22,151 bases of DNA from NCBI GenBank assembly GCA_003230195.1, contig QIHH01000202.1:1-22151 (forward strand). The letters are read 5' to 3'. The notes beneath the pieces were generated by a model. That model was not told where the DNA came from, ran no database searches, and worked only from the letters and a program-made list of their open reading frames with translations. The number at the start of each line of letters is the position of its first letter. The stretch's first letter is position 1. The translations under genes and the position numbers were made by a program. Below are positions 15,357 to 22,151 of this stretch, piece by piece. This DNA comes from Gammaproteobacteria bacterium (GTDB taxonomy: Bacteria > Pseudomonadota > Gammaproteobacteria > SZUA-140).

Positions 15357-16310
15357 ATGAGCACTTCCCGGCAGCATATTGTAGCGGCGGCAATCGTTCG
15401 CGATGGCAAACTGTTGCTGGCGCGCCGCAATGTTGAAGCGCACCAGGGTGGTTTGTGGGAATTCCCTGGCGGAAAGGTCGCGTGCGGTGAGAATGTGCGC
15501 ACCGCTCTGGTGCGTGAACTTGATGAGGAGTTGGGCATCACGCTAGAGTCGGCAAGGCGGTTGATTAGCGTGCCGCATGATTATCCCGATAAATCGATTT
15601 TACTGGATGTGTGGCGTGTCGATGGTTTTTCAGGTGACGCTTATGGTCGAGAAGGGCAGCCACTCACGTGGGTCGCGATTGATGAGTTACAACAACATGA
15701 TTTTCCTCGGGCAAATTTACCGGTGATTACTGCTATGCAGTTGCCGGCTCATTATTTGATTACGCCTGATCCGGCGCAAGAGGGCGATCAATTTTTGAAA
15801 CGACTGGAAGTGTCATTGCAAGCGGGTGTACGTCTGGTGCAATTGCGAGCTAAATCACTGGCGAGGCTGACGTACTGTGAGCTTGCCGTTGAAGTAAAGG
15901 TTTTGTGCCGTCGCTATAAGGCAAAGCTGATGCTGAATGGCTCGGTTGATATGATGTTAGAGGTGGGGGCAGATGGCTTGCATCTTTCGGGGCACGAGTT
16001 GTCATCATTGAATAGTCGTCCGCTGGAGAGTGATTATAAGCTCTCGGCTTCTTGCCACGATGCGGCTGAATTAAAGCAGGCGAGTGATGTTGGGGTCGAT
16101 TTTGCGGTGCTGTCGCCAGTGATGCCGACTCATACACATCCGGGTGCTGAAACATTGGGTTGGCAGCAGTTTGAGTCGTTGCTGGCAGCGAGTCCACTAC
16201 CTGTTTATGCGCTTGGTGGAATGACACTTGCTGATTTGGCAACGGCACAAGGTGCCGGTGCGCAGGGGGTTGCTGCGATTGGGGCTTTATGGAATTTGGA
16301 AAGCCTTTAA
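15357..16310 (+). CDS. Nudix hydrolase fused to a ThiE/TenI-like domain
   Basis: A 317-aa two-domain protein. Residues 1-125 are a MutT-like Nudix hydrolase with the complete box G39-x5-E45-x7-RE-x2-EE-x-GI (ending Ile61), so it should hydrolyse a nucleoside diphosphate derivative such as an oxidised dGTP. Residues from about 130 form a thiamine-phosphate-synthase-like barrel (YLITPDP, VQLRAK, GADGLHLSGHEL, FAVLSPVMPT, YALGGM). This fusion is widespread in Gammaproteobacteria, usually near yacG and zapD as here; the role of the barrel is unproven. No strong ribosome-binding site is seen. It converges on yacG. Confidence 0.93.
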   Translation: MSTSRQHIVAAAIVRDGKLLLARRNVEAHQGGLWEFPGGKVACGENVRTALVRELDEELGITLESARRLISVPHDYPDKSILLDVWRVDGFSGDAYGREGQPLTWVAIDELQQHDFPRANLPVITAMQLPAHYLITPDPAQEGDQFLKRLEVSLQAGVRLVQLRAKSLARLTYCELAVEVKVLCRRYKAKLMLNGSVDMMLEVGADGLHLSGHELSSLNSRPLESDYKLSASCHDAAELKQASDVGVDFAVLSPVMPTHTHPGAETLGWQQFESLLAASPLPVYALGGMTLADLATAQGAGAQGVAAIGALWNLESL

Positions 16311-16346
16311 GTCCGATATTTTTCAGTCCTGGAGCTATTCTAACTG

Positions 16347-16526
16347 TTAGTGGTCGTTGAAATCTGTCTTTTCATCGAGATGTATGTGTCCTGTCCCTGG
16401 AATGCGGTGTTCTTCGCCGCTCCATTTTCCTAAATCGATCAGCTGGCAGCGTTCACTACAGAATGGGCGCGAGTGTGCGCTTGACCATTCAATCTGTTTT
16501 TTACAGGTAGGGCATTTAACGTTCAT
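16347..16526 (-). CDS. yacG: DNA gyrase inhibitor YacG (small zinc protein)
   Basis: A 59-aa protein with a four-Cys zinc site: CPTC at 5-8 and CSERC at 23-27, followed by the family signature QLIDLGKW at 28-35 and an acidic tail. In E. coli YacG binds GyrB and inhibits gyrase. It follows zapD by 11 bp, as in the conserved coaE-zapD-yacG order, and converges with the Nudix-ThiE gene. I translated it directly from the sequence. Confidence 0.95.
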   Translation of the reverse strand: MNVKCPTCKKQIEWSSAHSRPFCSERCQLIDLGKWSGEEHRIPGTGHIHLDEKTDFNDH

Positions 16527-16537
16527 CTGGTGAAACG

Positions 16538-17272
16538 CTAGATTGCGCAGGTGGTGAGAATAAAGCCGATATCCTGCGATGACTGCGTGGGGCGATCCTG
16601 AAAGTTGGTGCTCATAAAGCGCACCGTGAAGCGATGTTTACCGCCACTGATTTCAGCGAAGCAGGGAATATTCTCTGGCATGGTGACGCGAATTAATTGA
16701 AACGGCGCACTGGTTTCTAGGGTGCGCTGAAAAAAACCCGATTCGGCAATCTCGTTAGTTGAGGTGGCACTGTCACGAATGAGTTTTAGTATCAGGCTGA
16801 TGGCGGCGCGGATATCATCGAAGCTTGATATCCACAGCTGCAGATCTTTCAGGCGCTTCTCTGCAGAGCGCTCCAGCCAGTAGTGATAGCTAGGGAGGTC
16901 AAAATCACAACTACCACCGGAAATACTGCTGCGTTGCTTGATACTGCTGAGAAACTCATTTTGGCGAAGCTGATGGCCAATTTGCCCCTGAGCGCCGTGC
17001 AGCCGGTCGACTAAGCGATCAATCTCATCGAGCAGTGATGTCAGTATTGTAGTATCAACGCCGGGTGTCTGTTCAAGTCGAGCGAGCCCAGTGCTGATGC
17101 GTTCTAGTTCCATAATGACTTCGGTTTTCAGATCGGATCGGCTGAATATATTCAAAACGTCTAACAGGGTGGCGAGTGTTGCCCGGCTATCCCATGCGGC
17201 ATCACGAGGCAGTGTATGGTCGATCTGTTGAAAAAGAAAATCGAGTCTTAAAAAGAGGCGAATTCTCTCATT
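16538..17272 (-). CDS. zapD: Cell division protein ZapD, start codon unclear
   Basis: ZapD cross-links FtsZ filaments at the division ring. The frame reads NERIRLFLRLDFLFQQ, then LLDVLNIFSRSDLKTEV, GGSCDFDLPSYHYWL and HRFTVRFM, matching ZapD along 244 residues (E. coli 247). The coordinates mark where homology begins, not a start codon. Upstream the frame stays open only to a TAA at 17318-17320 and has no ATG, GTG or TTG; the first in-frame one is TTG at 17153-17155, which would cut off the conserved first helices and give 205 aa. The missing part should be roughly 10 residues. A terminator-like hairpin overlaps this 5' end. Either a rare start (ATT, ATC) is used or the 5' end is damaged. Confidence 0.8.
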   Translation of the reverse strand, partial: NERIRLFLRLDFLFQQIDHTLPRDAAWDSRATLATLLDVLNIFSRSDLKTEVIMELERISTGLARLEQTPGVDTTILTSLLDEIDRLVDRLHGAQGQIGHQLRQNEFLSSIKQRSSISGGSCDFDLPSYHYWLERSAEKRLKDLQLWISSFDDIRAAISLILKLIRDSATSTNEIAESGFFQRTLETSAPFQLIRVTMPENIPCFAEISGGKHRFTVRFMSTNFQDRPTQSSQDIGFILTTCAI

Positions 17273-17285
17273 CGCCTCATTTTTT
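17250..17285. terminator. Bidirectional terminator-like hairpin at the 5' end of the zapD frame
   Basis: GAGGCGAAT (17255-17263) pairs perfectly with ATTCGCCTC (17270-17278) around a 6-base loop. Five T follow on the minus strand (17254-17250) and six T on the plus strand after one A (17280-17285). It is a strong intrinsic-terminator shape in both directions. On the minus strand it would stop transcripts from coaE, yet it lies inside the zapD reading frame (codons for NERIR and neighbours). Confidence 0.75.
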
Positions 17286-17383
17286 CCGATTAAGCTAATA
17301 AGTAATTTTACTTTGTTTTACAGATTATTGAATACTAAGGACTTTTACTGTCCCATTCAGGCCTCTATCGGCTCCATTGTCTA

Positions 17384-18013
17384 TCACCTTAGGTCGAATG
17401 GCAAATTAGCTTGTTCAGATGCCTGATTATATGTCAGGTATTTTTGGTGTAATATCGCAACCTGTTGTTTTAGTTCTTTTAAGCTGCCATTGTTGTGAAT
17501 GACCTCATCGGCAGCGGCGAGCCGCTTGTTAGGTGATACTTGTGCTGAAATGATCGCAGCAACCTCGTTTTCTGTTTGATTATCGCGCAGGGTGACTCGG
17601 GCGAGTTGAGCGAATTCAGATGTGTCGACAACAAGAATACGATCTGCTATTTTTTCCTGGTTGCTTTCAATCAAGAGTGGGATGACGACGATGCAATAAG
17701 GTGCGGTGAGTTTTGATATCTGACGTGCCACCTCTTTGCGAATAAGCGGGTGAAGGATTGATTCTAGTTGTGCTTTTTTTTCTGTATTTTGAAAAATTAT
17801 CTGGCGGAGTTTCGTGCGGTTGAGTGATCTATCGGCTGAGAGAACGGAGGGGCCAAATTGATTGATAATGGCCTCTAGCGTCACTTCACCTGGGGCTACG
17901 AGTTGGCGTGAAATAATGTCGGTATCAATAACGGGGATACCAAAGGCTTCAAATAACTGACTAACGGTGGTTTTTCCGCTACCAATGCCTCCGGTAAGTG
18001 CGACAACTAACAT
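17384..18013 (-). CDS. coaE: Dephospho-CoA kinase
   Basis: CoaE phosphorylates the 3'-hydroxyl of dephospho-CoA, the last step of CoA synthesis. The 209-aa P-loop kinase starts MLVVALTGGIGSGKTTV (P-loop about 8-16), followed by PVIDTDIISRQLVAPG at 27-42 with the conserved acidic pair, then HPLIRKEV and the lid region with RVTLRDNQTENE. Length and start are typical. It lies 37 bp after pilD and 111 bp upstream of the point where zapD homology begins, the conserved pilD-coaE-zapD order. Confidence 0.96.
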   Translation of the reverse strand: MLVVALTGGIGSGKTTVSQLFEAFGIPVIDTDIISRQLVAPGEVTLEAIINQFGPSVLSADRSLNRTKLRQIIFQNTEKKAQLESILHPLIRKEVARQISKLTAPYCIVVIPLLIESNQEKIADRILVVDTSEFAQLARVTLRDNQTENEVAAIISAQVSPNKRLAAADEVIHNNGSLKELKQQVAILHQKYLTYNQASEQANLPFDLR

Positions 18014-18050
18014 GGATGACAGATGGCCTTTGTTGAATGAAAGACCCTAT

Positions 18051-18926
18051 TTAGGGGGAGATGTTTATGGTTGTCAAATATGTCTGGGTGATTTGATCGC
18101 CCCATAATAACGTAATCCAGCCTGCAGTGGCGAGGTAGGGACCAAATGGAATGGGCATGTTTTTATCACGGCCGCGTACCACGATCAGGGTAATGCCGAC
18201 GATAGCACCGACTATTGAGGAGAGCAAGATGATGGGCAGCACGGCTTGCCACCCTAACCAGGCTCCCAGCATTGCCAACAATTTGAAGTCGCCATGCCCC
18301 ATGCCCTCTTTGCCAGTGGTTAATTTGAATAAAATATAGACTGACCAAAGACTTAGATAACCCATTAGTGCGCCAATAATAGCCGAGGCCGGGTCGGTGA
18401 AAACACCTGCAAGGCTAATGCCTAGACCCAGCCAGAGAAAAGGAAGGGTGATGCTATCGGGTAGTAGTTGATGATCAAAATCGATCACGGTGAGTGTGAT
18501 CAGTGCCCATGTGAGCAACAGTGCCGCTGCGGCCTCCCACGTTGGGCCGAAATGCCATGCGACGGCAATTGATAGAGACGCAGTGGTGGCCTCGATAATG
18601 GGATAGCGCAAAGGGATTTTGATGCCGCAATCACTACAACAACCTTTTAAAAATAGATAGCTGAGTATTGGAATGTTCTCTATCGCCTTGATCTCATGGT
18701 TGCACTTTGGGCAGTGAGAGTTGGGGGTGACTAGATTGAACGGTTTATCTGTTTGTTCATTCGTTTGGGTGATTTCCAGTAGCTCATGGCATTGGCTGAA
18801 CCACTCTTTTTCCATCATGATAGGTAGACGCAGAATGACGACGTTAAGGAAGCTACCGATCAATAGGCCGAGAATGGCTATTATTGATATAAAGGCGGTA
18901 AGGTTTTCGCTAAACAAGAGCAGCAT
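18051..18926 (-). CDS. pilD: Type IV prepilin peptidase / N-methyltransferase
   Basis: PilD is an inner-membrane aspartic protease that cleaves prepilin leaders and methylates the new N-terminus. The 291-aa protein has a cytoplasmic insert with two CxxC pairs (Cys72/75 and Cys97/100) for zinc, the PLRYPIIE segment at 105-112, catalytic Asp149 in IDFDHQLLPD and the second catalytic Asp213 in GHGD. Several hydrophobic helices follow. No ribosome-binding site is seen before the ATG. A 140-bp MITE-like insertion ends 26 bp upstream, so the original leader may have been altered. Confidence 0.95.
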   Translation of the reverse strand: MLLLFSENLTAFISIIAILGLLIGSFLNVVILRLPIMMEKEWFSQCHELLEITQTNEQTDKPFNLVTPNSHCPKCNHEIKAIENIPILSYLFLKGCCSDCGIKIPLRYPIIEATTASLSIAVAWHFGPTWEAAAALLLTWALITLTVIDFDHQLLPDSITLPFLWLGLGISLAGVFTDPASAIIGALMGYLSLWSVYILFKLTTGKEGMGHGDFKLLAMLGAWLGWQAVLPIILLSSIVGAIVGITLIVVRGRDKNMPIPFGPYLATAGWITLLWGDQITQTYLTTINISP

Positions 18927-18952
18927 GATGTTTTTTATTTAAGTTTCGTTAA

Positions 18953-19092
18953 GAGACCTTTGCACTAGTCTATTTTCCGCTCCAGCCGCGTTATAAATGA
19001 TCTCAAAATAGTCATTTACTTCGTGTAAACCCCGTTTTTTTTGATCATTTATGCCTTGCTGGAACGAAAACTAGTTCTCGTGCAAAGGTCTC
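18953..19092. mobile_element. MITE-like palindromic element between pilD and pilC
   Basis: A 140-bp element with perfect 13-bp terminal inverted repeats GAGACCTTTGCAC / GTGCAAAGGTCTC. It is flanked on both sides by the 5-bp direct repeat GTTAA (18948-18952 and 19093-19097), the expected target duplication. The whole element is an imperfect palindrome: ATAAATGATC at 18993-19002 mirrors GATCATTTAT at 19043-19052 exactly. It encodes no protein, so it would have been moved by a transposase encoded elsewhere; the source family is not identified. Confidence 0.85.
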
Positions 19093-19113
19093 GTTAAATG
19101 TTTAGTCCGTTGG

Positions 19114-20337
19114 CTAAACGACTTCGCCCATTTTAAAAATTGGCAGATACATAGCAACGACCAAGCCGCCTACGATAACACCGAGGAATGCCATGATCAG
19201 AGGTTCTAAAAGGCTGGTAAGGCCATCCACAGCATCGTCGACCTGTTCTTCGTAGAAATCGGCGACTTTGGATAGCATACTATCAATAGAACCGGCTTCT
19301 TCGCCAATGGCAACCATCTGAACGACCATGTTGGGGAATAGCCCTGACTGCTTCATTGTGATGTTGAGTTGGTTACCCGTTGATATTTCATCGCGCATTT
19401 TCAAAATGCCCTTGGTGTAGACTGAGTTGCCTGCAGCGCCCGCTACCGTGTTCATTGCTTCAACAAGTGGTACGCCAGCAGCGAACATGGTTGCGAGTGT
19501 TCTAGCAAAACGGGCAATCGTTGCCTTTGTGATAATAGGGCCGATAACGGGTGCTTTAAGAACAACCTTGTCTAGTATTTCGTTGAATTTTTTTGAGCGC
19601 TGTTTTGCCAATTTTATCACATGGAATATAATGCCGAGCACAATTAATGCGGCCCACCACCACTCTTGGGCTAGTTTAGATAGCTGTACGACTAACATTG
19701 TCAGGGCTGGCAGATCAGCGCCGAAATTATTGAACATATCTTCGAATTGCGGTACGACAAAGATTAAAAGGATGGCCGTGATAATAAAGGCAACTACAAT
19801 TACTGCAAGCGGGTAGAAAAGGGCTTTCTTGATTTTACCTTTCATCGATTCAGTTTTTTCTTTATACGTGGCAATTTTTTCGAGTAGTGTTTCAAGAATA
19901 CCGGCATGTTCGCCTGCGGTGACAAGATTAACGTAGAGAGAGTCAAATTGAAGAGGGTGTTTTGCAAGGGCATCGGCAAAAGTGTTGCCACCTTCTACAT
20001 CTGCCTTAATCGCCATAATAAGTGTCGACATTGCTGGGTTATCATGCCCTTTGCCGATGATGTCGAAGGACTGTACTAAGGGTACGCCAGAGGACATCAT
20101 GGTGGACATTTGTCTGCTGAAAAGGGCTATATCTTGGGGGGTGATTTTTCCTTTCCCCGCACCTCCGAAAAGTGACTTTGGCTTCTTTTTGACTTTTTTT
20201 GGGGTGATGCCCTGGCGACGCAGTTCGGCTTTAACTAATGCTGGGGATACGCCTGCTATTTCGCCGTTGACTTTGGTTCCTTTTCGGTCGGTGCCTTCCC
20301 ACAGAAAAGTATCTTTGCGCTTAGTTTTAGTGGCCAT
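19114..20337 (-). CDS. pilC: Type IV pilus inner-membrane platform protein PilC
   Basis: PilC is the membrane platform on which the PilB ATPase acts to add pilins to the growing pilus. The 407-aa protein has a basic N-terminal cytoplasmic part and two T2SS-F repeats (about 70-195 and 273-400), each starting with a helix like FSRQMSTMMSSGVPL or FARTLATMFAAGVPL. Membrane segments lie near 174-195, 226-243 and 376-400. AGGA is 7 nt before the ATG. It starts 15 bp after the pilB stop. The MITE-like element separates it from pilD. Confidence 0.96.
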   Translation of the reverse strand: MATKTKRKDTFLWEGTDRKGTKVNGEIAGVSPALVKAELRRQGITPKKVKKKPKSLFGGAGKGKITPQDIALFSRQMSTMMSSGVPLVQSFDIIGKGHDNPAMSTLIMAIKADVEGGNTFADALAKHPLQFDSLYVNLVTAGEHAGILETLLEKIATYKEKTESMKGKIKKALFYPLAVIVVAFIITAILLIFVVPQFEDMFNNFGADLPALTMLVVQLSKLAQEWWWAALIVLGIIFHVIKLAKQRSKKFNEILDKVVLKAPVIGPIITKATIARFARTLATMFAAGVPLVEAMNTVAGAAGNSVYTKGILKMRDEISTGNQLNITMKQSGLFPNMVVQMVAIGEEAGSIDSMLSKVADFYEEQVDDAVDGLTSLLEPLIMAFLGVIVGGLVVAMYLPIFKMGEVV

Positions 20338-20352
20338 TTGAATTTCCTGAAA

Positions 20353-22071
20353 TTAATCTGCGGTGACGATACGATTGAGTTCTTCTAGGCTGAGGATGCC
20401 TTCCCTGATTTTGATGAGTCCTGATGCATGAAGGTCGTTAACGCCTTCCGCTTTTGCCAGGTCAGCTAGTTGTATTGCATTGCCACCTTCCATGATGAGT
20501 TTTCCCATTGCCTCTGATATTGGCATCACCTGGTAGATGCCGACTCGTCCTTTATAGCCACCGTTGCATTGCTCACACCCTACAGGGCCATATATAGTCA
20601 GATCGTTAAGCTCCTCTTCTTTGAATCCCTCTTTTAACAGGACTTCATTAGGGAGATCAAGCGGTTGTTTACAGTGCTTGCATAAACGGCGTCCTAATCT
20701 CTGTGCAATGATTAAACTCACGGCTGAGGCGATGTTAAAGGGGGCAATACCCATGTTGATCAGACGTGTTAATGTCTGTGGCGCGTCATTGGTGTGCAGC
20801 GTGGAGAGAACAAAGTGACCGGTTTGCGCCGCTTTGATGGCAATCTCACCGGTTTCAATATCTCGAATCTCACCCACCATAATAATATCAGGGTCCTGGC
20901 GAAGAAACGCTTTCAGTGCTGAGGGGAAGGTGAGTCCGGCCTTGGGGTTTACATTGACTTGGTTAATGCCTGAGAGGCTAATTTCGACGGGATCCTCTGC
21001 GGTTGAAATATTGCGATCATCCGTGTTCAGAATGTTAAGCGCGGTATAAAGTGAGACTGTTTTGCCGCTGCCGGTTGGGCCTGTCACCAACACCATGCCA
21101 TAAGGCTTGTGGATTGCCTCCATAAAGAGCTTTTTTTGATCTTCATCATAACCCAGCGCATCAATACCTAATTGGGCGCTACTTGGATCAAGAATACGCA
21201 TCACTATCTTTTCGCCAAACAGTGTGGGGCAAGTACTAACACGAAAATCGATAGCGCGTGTTTTTGAAAGCTTCATCTTCATGCGCCCATCCTGCGGAAC
21301 GCGGCGTTCAGAAATATCCAGTTGTGAAAGAACCTTTATGCGCGCGGAAATTTTCCTGACCAATGCGATGGGTGGGTTAGCGACCTCTTGTAAGATACCG
21401 TCAATACGAAAACGTACGCGGTAGACTTTTTCATAGGGTTCGAAGTGAAGATCTGATGCACCTTTATTAATGGCATCTAATAGCACCTTATTAACGAAGC
21501 GTACAACGGGTGTGTCGTCCACTTCTGTTTCGTCACCGTCCTCACCAGTGGTGTCTTCTTCACCACTCGAAATATCGATGTCGTCTAGGTCGGTATCATC
21601 CAAATCCTCCATTGAGGTGTCTTGTTCATTTAAGACAGTTTCAATGACTTTGGCTAGCTTATCCTCTTCAACGAGAATAGCTTCAGCATTGGCACCGACG
21701 TTGAATTTGAACTCATCTAATGCATTTTGATTAGTGGGGTCTGACACGGCGACAAAGAGTCGATTGCCACGTTTAAACAGCGGCAGTGCATTATGCTTTA
21801 GGATCATCTTATGGTCGATCAATTTGGTCGCGGCAGACTCGAGATCCATGCTGTTTAAATCAAATATTGGCGTGCCAAATTCGTGTGCTGCTGCATGGGC
21901 GATGGCGCTGCTGTCTAACAGTTTTTTTTCGACAAGATAGCGAACTAATGGTGTCTTCTTTTTTGCAGCCTGTTCATAAGCTTCAATGGCTTTATCTTCT
22001 TCTAGCAGACCATCAAGCACCAACCTTCTAGCAAGGCCACTCAGATTTGTACTAGTTGATGGTGTGCTCAT
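20353..22071 (-). CDS. pilB: Type IV pilus assembly ATPase PilB
   Basis: PilB is the hexameric ATPase that powers pilus extension. The 572-aa protein has an N-terminal regulatory domain (about 1-145), a very acidic linker (151-187, rich in Asp and Glu), then the ATPase core. The core shows Walker A GPTGSGKT at 331-338, the Asp/Glu box with EDPVE, Walker B region DIIMVGEIRD at 395-404, the His box TGHFVLSTLHTND, and a zinc site of two CxxC pairs (Cys464/467 and Cys499/502). No clear ribosome-binding site or sigma-54 promoter is visible in the 80 bp upstream. pilA is not in the window. Confidence 0.97.
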   Translation of the reverse strand: MSTPSTSTNLSGLARRLVLDGLLEEDKAIEAYEQAAKKKTPLVRYLVEKKLLDSSAIAHAAAHEFGTPIFDLNSMDLESAATKLIDHKMILKHNALPLFKRGNRLFVAVSDPTNQNALDEFKFNVGANAEAILVEEDKLAKVIETVLNEQDTSMEDLDDTDLDDIDISSGEEDTTGEDGDETEVDDTPVVRFVNKVLLDAINKGASDLHFEPYEKVYRVRFRIDGILQEVANPPIALVRKISARIKVLSQLDISERRVPQDGRMKMKLSKTRAIDFRVSTCPTLFGEKIVMRILDPSSAQLGIDALGYDEDQKKLFMEAIHKPYGMVLVTGPTGSGKTVSLYTALNILNTDDRNISTAEDPVEISLSGINQVNVNPKAGLTFPSALKAFLRQDPDIIMVGEIRDIETGEIAIKAAQTGHFVLSTLHTNDAPQTLTRLINMGIAPFNIASAVSLIIAQRLGRRLCKHCKQPLDLPNEVLLKEGFKEEELNDLTIYGPVGCEQCNGGYKGRVGIYQVMPISEAMGKLIMEGGNAIQLADLAKAEGVNDLHASGLIKIREGILSLEELNRIVTAD

Positions 22072-22151
22072 AACTATATGGATTAATAGGGGTTATTGTC
22101 TCATTGAATCTATCGGCCACGCTTGCTAATTATTTAGTTGTTGCGTGCTGG

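Noticed and set aside
15850..16248. Open frame of 132 codons on the minus strand
   Set aside because: It is antisense to the ThiE-like domain of the fusion gene; its composition is low-complexity and no family is recognised.
17248..17282. Programmed -1 frameshift on TTTTT giving ZapD from ATG 17278-17280 or 17269-17271
   Set aside because: The short ATG frame (MRRMREFASF) could slip into the zapD frame, but the unshifted frame itself reads the conserved NERIRLFLRL, so the shift is not needed to explain the homology.
19427..19816. Open frame of 129 codons on the plus strand
   Set aside because: It is antisense to pilC, with a Thr/Ser/Ile-rich translation typical of a shadow of membrane-protein codons.
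22072..22151. Sigma-54 promoter upstream of pilB
   Set aside because: GTGGCCGATAGATTC lacks the required TGGCAC-N5-TTGC spacing and GC element.
1..22151. CRISPR array, tRNA or rRNA genes, intact insertion sequence or prophage genes
   Set aside because: None was seen; the only mobile trace is the MITE-like element, and the only repeats are those listed.

Overview
The window carries a compact, mostly housekeeping segment of a gammaproteobacterial chromosome. The evidence is gene content and order: an M16 protease pair with rsmD, coaD and a YfhL-type ferredoxin; ftsY-ftsE-ftsX-rpoH; bioB-F-H-C-D; and pilB-pilC-pilD-coaE-zapD-yacG facing a Nudix/ThiE gene. This layout fits non-enteric, Chromatiales-like or sulfur-oxidiser-like Gammaproteobacteria better than Enterobacterales. 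That placement is inference; no rRNA or other marker is present.

Layout. 1-4804 (minus): two M16 peptidase-family proteins, rsmD, coaD, ferredoxin and the start of a gamma-glutamyltranspeptidase that runs off the left edge. 4971-8758 (plus): ftsY, ftsE, ftsX and rpoH, transcribed divergently from the M16 genes. 8759-9158 is the only long gene-free stretch. It holds a decayed tandem copy of the 3' end of rpoH and its downstream DNA, plus a long imperfect inverted repeat. 9159-13865 (minus): bioB-bioF-bioH-bioC-small ORF-bioD, a pathway to biotin lacking only the bioA step. 13956-16310 (plus): comF, a YfaZ-like outer-membrane protein and a Nudix-ThiE fusion. 16347-22071 (minus): the type IV pilus assembly genes pilB, pilC and pilD, then coaE, zapD and yacG.

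How the genes connect. FtsY receives SRP-bound ribosomes at the membrane, FtsEX controls septal peptidoglycan hydrolysis, and RpoH is the heat-shock sigma factor. The bio genes build the pimeloyl chain (BioC, BioH) and close the rings (BioF, BioD, BioB). CoaD and CoaE are the fourth and fifth steps of CoA synthesis and sit in two separate clusters here.

Most interesting points. (1) A perfect CIRCE operator (HrcA site) lies upstream of rpoH and overlaps a good sigma-E-like promoter, suggesting two heat-shock circuits meet on rpoH. (2) BioB lacks the Cys that matches E. coli Cys97 and resembles the BioBs of anaerobes. (3) zapD has no usual start codon upstream of its conserved N-terminus, and a bidirectional terminator-like hairpin lies inside that part of the frame. 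(4) A 140-bp MITE-like palindrome with a 5-bp target duplication splits pilC from pilD. (5) A 35-codon ORF with a good ribosome-binding site links bioC and bioD through ATGA overlaps on both sides. No new defence or multi-gene system was found.
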